Origin: Glacieibacterium sp965200405
GTDB taxonomy: Bacteria > Pseudomonadota > Alphaproteobacteria > Sphingomonadales > Sphingomonadaceae
Direction of reading: 5' to 3'
DNA length: 64,000 nt
Assembly: GCF_965200405.1 (NCBI RefSeq)
Contig: NZ_OZ241356.1
Location: forward strand, 2,728,001-2,792,000
Within the stretch, counting starts at the first letter, position 1. The number at the start of each line of letters is the position of its first letter. The position numbers and the translations under genes were made by a program. The notes under the pieces are model-generated. The model saw nothing but the letters and a program-made list of their open reading frames with translations. It searched no databases and was not told where the DNA came from. Below, one piece after another: positions 43,101 to 51,374 of the stretch.

Positions 43101-44234
43101 ATGAAGCCTTTACTGATCGCTGGTCTGCTTGTTGCCGGTTTCGCGGCGCATCCGGGGATGGCCGCCACGATCCGGACGGATGTCTGGGACACGCTGCCCG
43201 ACAACCGTCCGGTCCATCGTTTTACCATGCGCAATGCATCCGGCTCCGAAGTCTCGGTGATGGAACTGGGAGCGGCCGTGACCGCGATTCGTGTTCCCGA
43301 TCGGGGCGGCAAGATTGATGACGTGGTGCTCGGTTATGACACGCCCATCGACTATATCACCAACAACGGTCCCCAGTTTGGGCTTGTCATCGGCCGTTAT
43401 GCCAATCGCATTGTCACCGGCAAGTTCAGCCTGGGCGGAACCGAGCACAAGCTCGCCACCCAAGGTAGGTCCGACGCCAGCATGCATGGCGGCCCGCAAG
43501 GTTTTGGGACCCGACTTTGGTCAGGCAAGCGCGTGCGAACGCCGGCGGGGGAGGGCGTGCGTATGACGCTGGTCAGCCCCGATGGCGACCAAGGCTTTCC
43601 AGGCAAGATGGTGGCGACTGTAACCTACGTCTGGACGGCCGACGACCGGCTGATCATCGACTACACCGCGAACACGACCAAGCCGACCGTGGTCAATTTG
43701 ACCCAACACAGCTATTTCAACCTTGCCGGTGCGGGGAACGGCGACGTCCTGAAGCAGACCCTCAAGCTCGATGCCGATTATTATATGGACGCCTTGCCCA
43801 ACAATACGCCGACTGGAGAGATCCGGGCGGTGAAGGGGACGCCGTTCGATTTTTCGCAAGGTAAACCGATCGGCCAGGATATCGCGGCTTCCGATCCACA
43901 TATGGTCGCCAACCGCGGGTATAACGTCCAGTATGTACTGCGGAGCTCGCCGATCCCCGGGGAGGCTGCGCCGGCCGCGACGATGACTGATCCTCAGTCG
44001 GGACGTACACTGAAGGTGCTGACCACCGAGCCTGGGGTAATGCTGTACACTGCCAACTTCATCAACACCGATCGGCTGATGAAAAATGGCGTCAAATATC
44101 CTCTGCGGGCGGGCGCAGCGCTCGAGATGCAGCATTTTCCCGACTCTCCGAACCGCCCCCATTTTCCTCGAACGATGCTGATGCCGGGGCAGGTGTTCAA
44201 TAGTCGCACCGTCTGGGAATTCACTCATTCCTAG
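43101..44234 (+). CDS. Exported aldose 1-epimerase (galactose mutarotase)
   Basis: The ATG at 43101 follows AGGGGGAC. The 377-residue protein has a signal peptide (LLIAGLLVAGFAAHPGMA) and all mutarotase motifs: GAAVTAIRVPDRGG, GRYANRI near 105, the catalytic His in NLTQHSYFNL and the catalytic Glu in TTEPGVMLYT, plus RAGAALEMQHFPDSPN. It interconverts alpha and beta anomers of galactose or glucose. Being exported, it would prepare periplasmic sugar for the PQQ dehydrogenase encoded three genes later, which usually prefers one anomer. It lies 25 bases after the receptor gene in the same direction. Confidence 0.93.
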   Translation: MKPLLIAGLLVAGFAAHPGMAATIRTDVWDTLPDNRPVHRFTMRNASGSEVSVMELGAAVTAIRVPDRGGKIDDVVLGYDTPIDYITNNGPQFGLVIGRYANRIVTGKFSLGGTEHKLATQGRSDASMHGGPQGFGTRLWSGKRVRTPAGEGVRMTLVSPDGDQGFPGKMVATVTYVWTADDRLIIDYTANTTKPTVVNLTQHSYFNLAGAGNGDVLKQTLKLDADYYMDALPNNTPTGEIRAVKGTPFDFSQGKPIGQDIAASDPHMVANRGYNVQYVLRSSPIPGEAAPAATMTDPQSGRTLKVLTTEPGVMLYTANFINTDRLMKNGVKYPLRAGAALEMQHFPDSPNRPHFPRTMLMPGQVFNSRTVWEFTHS

Positions 44235-44278
44235 TTTAGATGACCGCAGTTGTTGTGGTGTTTCGAGGTACTTTGCGA

Positions 44279-44587
44279 ATGATGCGTATGGCATTCCTTA
44301 TGGTCGGATCGGTCGGCCTGATGATGGCGGCTGGGCAGGCGATGGGGCAGGGCGCGGTGACGCCTGCAGCGGACGCGCTACCGCCGGGCCCCGGCATGAC
44401 GACGGTTCAGGAGCGGTGCAGCGGTTGTCACTCCGCGCTTACGGTGCTTGGTCAGCGGCGTACGCCTGATGATTGGGCGGCGACCGTCCAATTGATGGTC
44501 GATCGCGGTGCGGATCTTTCTGCCGACGAGCAAAGCGTCGTAATCGGCTATCTGTCCAAGAACTTCGGGGTAGCGCCAGCGAAATAA
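44279..44587 (+). CDS. Small exported c-type cytochrome
   Basis: A 102-residue protein with a signal peptide (MRMAFLMVGSVGLMMAAGQA), one haem c motif CSGCH near residue 47 and a helix RRTPDDWAATVQLMVDRGA carrying the probable axial Met. It ends in the DEQSVVIGYLSKNFG helix. This small monohaem type is common next to PQQ-dependent dehydrogenases and quinohaemoproteins, where it accepts electrons in the periplasm. The dehydrogenase encoded at 45654 has no haem domain of its own, so this is its likely partner. The earlier in-frame start at 44240 lacks a ribosome site. Confidence 0.85.
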   Translation: MMRMAFLMVGSVGLMMAAGQAMGQGAVTPAADALPPGPGMTTVQERCSGCHSALTVLGQRRTPDDWAATVQLMVDRGADLSADEQSVVIGYLSKNFGVAPAK

Positions 44588-44736
44588 ACACGGCTGGGAG
44601 GCCTGAATTGTCCTTACGGACCGATGTTCCATCAGGCGCAGGTAGCGCCGCGGGTCAACAACGTTTACCGGTCCTCCCCTGTCGAACGATTCAGCCGCTA
44701 GAGTTGACGTTCTAAAATTACATCTGGGGAATCGAC

Positions 44737-45657
44737 ATGGCACGGCATCACTATCTGCTCGCGGCGGCGTTGCTGTCGTCGGTCACGCCGGCGTTTGCAG
44801 CAAAGCCCCTGGCCGACCGTATCGGACACACCGATCCGTCGAAATTTCGCCATCTCACCGGCGTCCACGCGGGCGCCGGCACAATGGACTTCGCTCCCAT
44901 CCTCGGCGCCGATGCGCTCAGCACGAACCTGATCTTCGTTCACCGCGGAGTGATCAATCCCAAAAGCGGCATCGGCGAGCATTTTCATAATGCGTCCGAG
45001 GAGATGTTCGTGATCCTGGATGGTGACGCCCAGTTCACCATCGACGGCCACACCTCCGTCGTTGCGGGTCCGGCGGGGGTACCAGACCGCATGGGCCACG
45101 CACATGCCGTCTATAATCCTACCGACCGGCCTATGCAGTGGCTGAACATCAATGTTTCGATGACCAAGAGCTACGATAACTTCGACCTAGGCGATCCACG
45201 CACCGACGTGGCCCTCGACAAATATCCGCAGTTCGTCAGCATGCAGCTCAGCCGTGCGAAGCTGGCGCCGGTAGAGAGGATGCAGGGCGGTACCGGCACG
45301 GTTCAGTACCGCCGCGTGCTCGACCCATCGATCTTTGCGACACCATGGAGCTATGTCGACCACCTGCTGATCCCGCCCGGCGCCTCCGTCGGCCCTGGCA
45401 CCAAACCCGGCATGAGCGAAGTCTATTATGTCATCTCCGGAAAAGGCGAAGTGCAGGTCGATGCCGCGAAGGCGCCTATCGTGACCGGCGATGCCGTGCC
45501 TGTCGAAGTCGGCGAGGCCGTCGGTCTGCGCTCGACCGGTGACGCGCCACTCGAGCTGATGGTCATCGGCGTCGCCAAGGATCTCAATGCCAAGCAGGCC
45601 TATGTCGCTCAACTTGCAGCGGCTGCGTTGGCCCGCCGTTCAGGAACCACCCGATGA
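44737..45657 (+). CDS. Exported bicupin protein
   Basis: The 306-residue protein starts with a signal peptide (YLLAAALLSSVTPAFA). The first cupin has the metal motif GEHFHNASEEMFVILDG (His, His, Glu) with the second His likely in MGHAHAVYNP. The second cupin (PPGASVGPGTKPGMSEVYYVISGKGEVQVD) lacks the His pair and is probably structural. Exported cupins of this form may be isomerases or lactone/sugar binding proteins; no reaction can be assigned. Its stop overlaps the ATG of the PQQ dehydrogenase (ATGA), which ties its role closely to that enzyme. Confidence 0.8.
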   Translation: MARHHYLLAAALLSSVTPAFAAKPLADRIGHTDPSKFRHLTGVHAGAGTMDFAPILGADALSTNLIFVHRGVINPKSGIGEHFHNASEEMFVILDGDAQFTIDGHTSVVAGPAGVPDRMGHAHAVYNPTDRPMQWLNINVSMTKSYDNFDLGDPRTDVALDKYPQFVSMQLSRAKLAPVERMQGGTGTVQYRRVLDPSIFATPWSYVDHLLIPPGASVGPGTKPGMSEVYYVISGKGEVQVDAAKAPIVTGDAVPVEVGEAVGLRSTGDAPLELMVIGVAKDLNAKQAYVAQLAAAALARRSGTTR

Positions 45658-47564
45658 AGAGATTATTGCTCCTGGCCAGTGTCGGCGCATCGATCGCGTC
45701 TGCCGCAACCCCGAATGGCGATTGGCAGAGCTTCGGCAACGATCCCGGTGCCTCGCGCTTTTCGCCGCTGACCCAGATCACGCCAGCCAACGTAGCGCGG
45801 CTACAGTCGGCCTGGACTTATCATATGCGTCCCGCCGTGGTCGTGTCCGCGGCCGGGACTGCGCCGACGCCACCCGCTCCCGTCCCGGCATCGGGGCCGG
45901 CGCGCCCGACAGGCTTCTCGTCCAGTCAGGCAACCCCGATCGTTGCCAACGGGGTCATGTACTTTCCCTCGCCCTATGGGAAAGTCGTCGCTCTTGATGC
46001 CGATACTGGCCGCGAGATCTGGACCTACACCTTGCCGGTACGCGACCAGGCATCGACGCGTGGCGTCCAGTACCTACCTGCCACCAGTGGTCTGAAGCCG
46101 CAGATCGTTTTCGGTACGCGGGCGGGTCGCCTGATCTCGCTCGACGCGGCGACCGGAGTCGCCAACCCTAAATTCGGTGCCGACGGGATCGTCGACATGA
46201 AGACGCCCGAGGTCATGGGAGGCAATCCCAAGGCCCAGTACGGCATGAGCGGGCCGCCGACTTTCTACAAGAACCTGATCATCACTGGCAGTCGAGTTCA
46301 AGAAACGCCCTCGCTCGGCACGCGGGGCGACGTGCGGGCGTGGGATGCACGGACCGGCAAGCTGGTCTGGACCTTCCACACCGTGCCATTGCCCGGTACC
46401 CTAGGCAGCGAGACCTGGGGCGGTGACAGTGCCAAGAACCGTTCGGGCAACAACGTCTGGACCCAGGCGGTCGTCGATCAGAAGCGTGGCATTGCCTATT
46501 TGCCGATCGCCGCCCCCAGTTTCGACCGCTGGGGTGGTGATCGCCCGGGCATCAATCTGTACGGCAATTCGATCGTCGCGGTCGATGCGGCGACCGGCAA
46601 GTACAAATGGCATTTCCAAGTCGTGCATCACGACATCTGGGACGTCGACCTGCCTGCGGCGACGCTGGTCGACGTCAAGCGCAACGGGCGCACGATCCCG
46701 GCCATTGCGGTGATGAGCAAGATGGCGATCATGTTCATCCTAGACCGTGTCACCGGCAAACCGCTGTACGATGTCAACGAGGTGCCTGTGCCTCAGGAAA
46801 CCGACATTCCGGACGAAAAGCCGTGGCCGACGCAGCCAATGCCGGTCCTGCCGCTGCCGTTGACGCGGCTGTCGTTCGAGATGTCGGACCTCGCCGACCT
46901 GACCCCTGAGATCAAGGCGCGTTGCGAGAGCGTCGTCGCCGATCTCAAGATCGTGCCGTCGAAGATGTATCAGCCGCTCCGTGCTGACTCAGCTGTGGCG
47001 TTCTTCCCCGGCAGCTTGGGCGGGATCGACTTTGGCGGCGGTGCTTTCGACGCGGCGAACCGCCTCTACATCACCAACGTCAACACGCTGGCCAGCCCGC
47101 AGCAACTGGCGAAGCAGCCCGACGGCTCCTACGACCTGGCCCGTGGCTATCAGTATTTCTGGGATCGCGCGACGCGGACGCCGTGTTCCAAGCCACCTTG
47201 GGGCGAAATGGTCGCCGTCAACGTCGATACCGGCCAAGTCGCTTGGCGGCGGCCGTTGGGCACCACCGACAGTCTGCCCGAGGGGTTGCGCGACACCGGC
47301 CGCTTGAGCTCGGGCGCGCCGGTTGCGACCGCTTCCGGGCTGATCTTCTTCGGCGGCACCGACGAGAAGAAGATGCGCGCTTTCGACACTCGGACCGGGG
47401 CGATTCTGTGGACCGCACCGCTGCCTGCCTCGATGTATGGCTCGACGATGGCCTACCGCGGCAAGAGCGGTCGGCAATATGTGGCGGCAGTCGCCACCGG
47501 AGGCTTTAACGGTGCGCCCGTGTCGAGCGACGAGGTTCTGGCGTTCGCACTTCCGCCTGAGTGA
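45654..47564 (+). CDS. Periplasmic PQQ-dependent dehydrogenase
   Basis: The 636-residue protein has a signal peptide (LLLLASVGASIASAA) and then the eight-bladed propeller of quinoprotein dehydrogenases: GNDPGASRFSPLTQITPANV, KVVALDADTGREIWTY, SLDAATG, DARTGKLVWTFHTVP, the active-site region HFQVVHHDIWDVDLPA, MFILDRVTGKPLYDV and the last blades MRAFDTRTGAILWTAPL. It lacks the membrane domain of membrane glucose dehydrogenase and any haem c motif, so it should be soluble and pass electrons to the small cytochrome at 44279. Such enzymes oxidise aldoses or polyols in the periplasm. With mutarotase and lactonase genes around it, an aldose such as galactose or glucose is the best guess. Confidence 0.88.
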   Translation: MKRLLLLASVGASIASAATPNGDWQSFGNDPGASRFSPLTQITPANVARLQSAWTYHMRPAVVVSAAGTAPTPPAPVPASGPARPTGFSSSQATPIVANGVMYFPSPYGKVVALDADTGREIWTYTLPVRDQASTRGVQYLPATSGLKPQIVFGTRAGRLISLDAATGVANPKFGADGIVDMKTPEVMGGNPKAQYGMSGPPTFYKNLIITGSRVQETPSLGTRGDVRAWDARTGKLVWTFHTVPLPGTLGSETWGGDSAKNRSGNNVWTQAVVDQKRGIAYLPIAAPSFDRWGGDRPGINLYGNSIVAVDAATGKYKWHFQVVHHDIWDVDLPAATLVDVKRNGRTIPAIAVMSKMAIMFILDRVTGKPLYDVNEVPVPQETDIPDEKPWPTQPMPVLPLPLTRLSFEMSDLADLTPEIKARCESVVADLKIVPSKMYQPLRADSAVAFFPGSLGGIDFGGGAFDAANRLYITNVNTLASPQQLAKQPDGSYDLARGYQYFWDRATRTPCSKPPWGEMVAVNVDTGQVAWRRPLGTTDSLPEGLRDTGRLSSGAPVATASGLIFFGGTDEKKMRAFDTRTGAILWTAPLPASMYGSTMAYRGKSGRQYVAAVATGGFNGAPVSSDEVLAFALPPE

Positions 47565-47611
47565 CGTTGTTGCGTAGACGATCGATCGACCGAACAATCT
47601 TGGAGGATATC

Positions 47612-48637
47612 TTGGGCACAACGACACGCTTCGCGCTCGCCGGCCTAGTCGCTCTCGCGATTCCGGTTGCAACCGCAGCAGCGACTAGTCCTGCGGCGGC
47701 GGTCGCGGTTAAGGGCGCCATGACGGTAAAGCGTCTCGACCCCAGTCTCGATGCGATAATCGCGCCGGGCACGAAGATCGAGAAACTGGCAACCGGCTTC
47801 ACTTTTGCCGAGGGGCCGATCTGGTACAAGGGGCGCCTGATGTTCGCCGACCTGCCGGTCAGCCGCATCGTCGCCATGACTGCGGATGGCAAGCACTCTA
47901 CCTTGATCGAGAACTCAGGCGGCCCGACTGGTCCATCAACCAGCGGCTTCAAGGGCTCGAACGGCATGGTCGCCGATAAGGACGGCAAGATCCTCGCCGT
48001 CCAGCATGCCGGCCGTAAGATCGTCAAATTTGGCGACGACCATGTCATGTCGACCTATCTCGACCGCTTCGAGGGCAAGCGCTTCAACAGCCCCAACGAT
48101 CTGGTCTTCGCGCCGGACGGCGCCTTGTGGTTCACCGACCCGCCGTACGGCTTGCGCGGCCAGGACACCGACCCTGCCAAGGAAATCAAGTTCAACGGCG
48201 TCTATCGCTACAAGAACGGCAAGTTGACAGCGGTCATCAAGAGCTTGCCACGGCCAAACGGCATCGGCTTCTCGCCCAACGGCAAGATCCTGTATGTCAA
48301 CAATTCCGGCCCGGCGATGGCGTTGTGGCGCTACGATGTGGCAGCCGACGGCTCGGTATCGAACGGCAAGGCTCTGGTGTCCTATCCCGGTACCGCCGAC
48401 GACGTCCCTGATGGCCTCAAGGTCGACGCCAGCGGTAATATATGGGCGTCCGGTCCGGGTGGTATTCGCATCATCTCGCCACAGGGCAAGGTCCTTGGCC
48501 AGATCGTATTACCTGACGTCGCTGCCAATCTCGCCTGGGCCGACAAGGGCAAGACCGCCTATCTCACAGCATCGACCAGCATCTACAGGATCAAGCTGGC
48601 AGGCGCGGGGCAGATGCCGCTTTACGTCTACCCCTGA
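47612..48637 (+). CDS. Exported SMP-30/gluconolactonase-type lactonase
   Basis: The TTG at 47612 is set five bases after a strong GGAGG site and opens a signal peptide (FALAGLVALAIPVATAAA); the ATG-like start upstream has no such site. The 341-residue protein is a six-bladed SMP-30/gluconolactonase propeller with the metal-ligand Glu in FTFAEGPIWY, the Asn in RFNSPNDLVFAPDGALWFTDPPYG, SLPRPNGIGFSPNG and the Asp in DDVPDGLKVDASGNIW. It opens sugar lactones to acids. It follows the PQQ dehydrogenase gene, so it would hydrolyse the lactone formed there, in the periplasm. Confidence 0.9.
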   Translation: MGTTTRFALAGLVALAIPVATAAATSPAAAVAVKGAMTVKRLDPSLDAIIAPGTKIEKLATGFTFAEGPIWYKGRLMFADLPVSRIVAMTADGKHSTLIENSGGPTGPSTSGFKGSNGMVADKDGKILAVQHAGRKIVKFGDDHVMSTYLDRFEGKRFNSPNDLVFAPDGALWFTDPPYGLRGQDTDPAKEIKFNGVYRYKNGKLTAVIKSLPRPNGIGFSPNGKILYVNNSGPAMALWRYDVAADGSVSNGKALVSYPGTADDVPDGLKVDASGNIWASGPGGIRIISPQGKVLGQIVLPDVAANLAWADKGKTAYLTASTSIYRIKLAGAGQMPLYVYP

Positions 48638-48645
48638 CGCCCTTG

Positions 48646-49650
48646 TTAGAGCGCGGCGGCCCTCAATTTGGAGGCCGTCGCGCATTCGGTCATGACCGTG
48701 AAGTAGTTCTGCACTTCTTGCGGGCTTGAGACAAACGGATGGCCCTCGCCGACCTGACGGGGGGCCGAGATCAAGCGGGCCCTTGTATAGGCGTCGTCAT
48801 ATTCGCTGTGGTTCGACAGGATGACGCTAGCGTCGACCGCCTTGGCTGCTGCGGCCAACGCCTGTTGCGACGCGATATACTCGTCCCAGCGCGCCGCGTC
48901 CTTGCCGAACTGCCCTGTCAGCGTGCCACCTGAGTAAGCGACCATGACCTCCTTGCCCTTGTTCTTCACGGGGAAGACGTATGAGAGCGTGCCAGGCGTA
49001 TGTCCGGGGGTCGCTATGATCTTCATGGTCTCGTCGCCGAGGGTCAGCGTGTAACCGTCGCGGCCGACGCTGATGTCCTGCTTCGGCACGCCACCGGGCA
49101 CAGTCGCAGGCCGCGCAACGGTCGACGCCCAGTCGGGCGCACCCATGATCACATGCGCGCCGTACAGTTTTTGCAATTCGGCGACCCCTTGGTCGTGGTC
49201 ACCGTGTGCATGGCTCAGCACGACATATTTGATGTCGCGTGGGTTGAGCCCCAGCTTGGTCAACCCGTCGATGATCTCGGGGTGGGTCGCCCACGCGAAG
49301 TTCGTGTCGATGATGATGATGCCGGCGCTTGTCCGCAGCGCCCACGACGAATGCTGTCGGGTGCCGAGCCAGTAGAGATTGTCGAAGACCTTGAACGGCG
49401 GCGCATACCAGTTGGCGCGATCCGGTTCCGGCACGACCAGCACGCCACCGGCGCCGAGCGGACGAGCGGTAGCAGGACGCGGCGGGCTCGGCAGGCACAG
49501 GTTGATGAAGGTATTGCGGTAATTCATCCCTGCCGCGGTACGGGCCGCGGCGATGTGCGCGTCGATCTCGCCTTGCGGTACTTGGGCAGTCGCCATCGAT
49601 CCGATCAATAAAGCAGGTAACACGCCTGCGACGGTGATTAAGCGGTGCAT
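48646..49650 (-). CDS. Exported MBL-fold hydrolase, subclass B3-like
   Basis: The ATG at 49650 follows GGGGAGAG. The 334-residue protein has a signal peptide (ITVAGVLPALLIGSMATA) and the pattern of B3 metallo-beta-lactamase-like proteins: APPFKVFDNLYWLGT and SSWALRTSAGIIIIDTNF, then zinc motif HAHGDHD at 147-153, His 217 in TPGHTPG, and a last His in LSNHSEYDDAY. All zinc ligands are in place. Many proteins of this form are lactonases or of unknown function, and the sugar context argues against reading it as an antibiotic-resistance gene. It is convergent with the SMP-30 gene and 80 bases downstream of the MFS transporter. Confidence 0.82.
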   Translation of the reverse strand: MHRLITVAGVLPALLIGSMATAQVPQGEIDAHIAAARTAAGMNYRNTFINLCLPSPPRPATARPLGAGGVLVVPEPDRANWYAPPFKVFDNLYWLGTRQHSSWALRTSAGIIIIDTNFAWATHPEIIDGLTKLGLNPRDIKYVVLSHAHGDHDQGVAELQKLYGAHVIMGAPDWASTVARPATVPGGVPKQDISVGRDGYTLTLGDETMKIIATPGHTPGTLSYVFPVKNKGKEVMVAYSGGTLTGQFGKDAARWDEYIASQQALAAAAKAVDASVILSNHSEYDDAYTRARLISAPRQVGEGHPFVSSPQEVQNYFTVMTECATASKLRAAAL

Positions 49651-49730
49651 CGATCTCTCCCCAGAAAATGCGTCGGCGTTCCTTTTGCGGAACGACGTCC
49701 GGGCGTTTTCACCCGGACGCATTGGTCGTT

Positions 49731-51056
49731 TCAGGTTTTGATCAGATTGCCGCTCGGCAGGGCATCTGCGCGACGATCGCCCGGCTCCTCGCGAAGCACT
49801 GCGGTCGGATCGATCAGTAACCAGGCAGCTCCGCCAATGGCAGCAAGGATGCCGGTCACCACGAAGGGTGCCGACCAGCCCCAGGCATCCTTGATAAACG
49901 GCGTCGCAAATGACACGGCAACGGCGCCAAGCTGGCAACCCATGTTCATGAAGCCCGAGACCGAGCCCGCCGACGAACGGCCGAGATTGGCCGACAGCGT
50001 CCAGAACGCGCTCTGCGACAGGTACATGGAGCCCGAGCCGCAAGCGAGAACGAAGCTTGCCAACCGCGCATCGGCAACCTGGGGGGCAAAAGCAAGGAAG
50101 CCGCCGGCCATGAACATACCGATCGCTGCGACGAGACAACGGGCATTCCACTCGCTGGTCCGCTTGGCGAGCCAATCAGAGATCACGCCACCGAGGGGTG
50201 AGGCGATCGCCATGCCGATAAAAGGCAAAGTCGCGTAGATGCCGCTGGATTTCAGATCCAACCCCCGGACGCTGGAGATGTAGATGAAGAACCAAGTCGA
50301 GAACATGAAGGCGACATAGCCGAAGCAGAAGTAGCTGATCGTCAGCAGCAGCACCTGGCGGTTGCCGATCACGGTCGCCCAGCTGACGAGGCCGTTCGAA
50401 TTGACGACGCCGCGCTCGGCCTTGCCAGCTTCGATGAAAGCGCGCTCGGCGGGCGTAGCCCATTTATGATCTTCGGGGCGGTCGCGCACCACGATCAGCC
50501 ACACCGCCAGCATGACGACGCCCAACATCGCGCAAATCCAGAAACCCCATCGCCAGCCATCCATGCTGATCGCCGCGGTGATCAATGGCGGCGCCATGCC
50601 GCCGCCGATACCGACCGCGGCAAACACCAGGCCGTTGGCCAGGCCGCGTTCCTTCGGAGGAATCCAGTTGGCGACAAGCCGGTTCGCGGCTGGAAAGATC
50701 ACCGATTCGCCGACACCGAGGAGCAAACGGACGCCGAGCAGCACACCGAGCGCGCCTGCCATGCTGGAGGACACCATCGCGGTAATCGACGTCAGGACAC
50801 TCCATAGCACCATGCCGCAAGCGATCGTCCGCAGCGGCCCGTAACGGTCCGCCAGCCGCCCGGCGAACGGCTGTGAAAGGGCGTAGCCAACTGCAAACGC
50901 ACTGAAGATGATGCCGAGCTGCTTGTCGTTCAGTCCAAGATCGACCTTGATGAACGGCGCCGCAATGGAGATGTTGGCGCGGTCCAGATAGGAAACCGCG
51001 GCAACGATCATCGCCATCACGACCATCAACCAGCGAATACGCCCGATCTTAGCCAT
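49731..51056 (-). CDS. MFS transporter, ACS-family sugar-acid type
   Basis: The ATG at 51056 follows GGGGAGG and begins MAKIGRIRWLMVVMAMIVAAVSYLDRANISIA, the typical first helix of anion:cation symporters such as the galactonate, hexuronate and glucarate carriers. Twelve helices can be traced. The motif GRLADRYGPLRTI lies between helices 2 and 3, and RLLLGVGESVIFPAANRLVANWIPPKERGLANGL marks helices 4 and 5, where this group binds the acid. It would take up the sugar acid made in the periplasm. It is divergent from TonB receptor 4 across 318 bases. Confidence 0.87.
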   Translation of the reverse strand: MAKIGRIRWLMVVMAMIVAAVSYLDRANISIAAPFIKVDLGLNDKQLGIIFSAFAVGYALSQPFAGRLADRYGPLRTIACGMVLWSVLTSITAMVSSSMAGALGVLLGVRLLLGVGESVIFPAANRLVANWIPPKERGLANGLVFAAVGIGGGMAPPLITAAISMDGWRWGFWICAMLGVVMLAVWLIVVRDRPEDHKWATPAERAFIEAGKAERGVVNSNGLVSWATVIGNRQVLLLTISYFCFGYVAFMFSTWFFIYISSVRGLDLKSSGIYATLPFIGMAIASPLGGVISDWLAKRTSEWNARCLVAAIGMFMAGGFLAFAPQVADARLASFVLACGSGSMYLSQSAFWTLSANLGRSSAGSVSGFMNMGCQLGAVAVSFATPFIKDAWGWSAPFVVTGILAAIGGAAWLLIDPTAVLREEPGDRRADALPSGNLIKT

Positions 51057-51374
51057 CAACCTCCCCAACATTCGAAATGCTGCCACGCCGTACCGCTGAC
51101 CGCGGTTTTGTTCATAGGCTGGCACAGCCGTGGCGAAGGACTGCAGCAACCGAGCGGTAAAGTCTATCCCCGAATCCGCTCCCTGTTTGCTGGCCGCCCG
51201 GTCTCGACCCTCGGGGCCGGACGAGATTGACGCTCAGTAAAAACGCCAACGCTACTCCACACTACGGTCAGCATAATAAAATTCCCCACTGATTACGGAA
51301 AGAGCCGGCCAGCGCATCTTAAGCTTACGGGCCGCAGAGTCCGACGACGCAAGATAATCCTGGGGGTGATCGCC
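51057..51374. other. Divergent promoter region between the MFS transporter and TonB receptor 4
   Basis: The 318 bases hold no supported gene. The middle part (about 51240-51300) is AT-richer and probably contains the two promoters. I saw no strong palindrome comparable to those upstream of the other receptors. Confidence 0.4.

Noticed and set aside
48646..49650. Functional class B3 beta-lactamase (antibiotic resistance)
   Set aside because: Zinc ligands fit the fold, but many MBL-fold proteins of this form have other roles and the gene lies between sugar-use genes; a resistance call is not supported by sequence alone.
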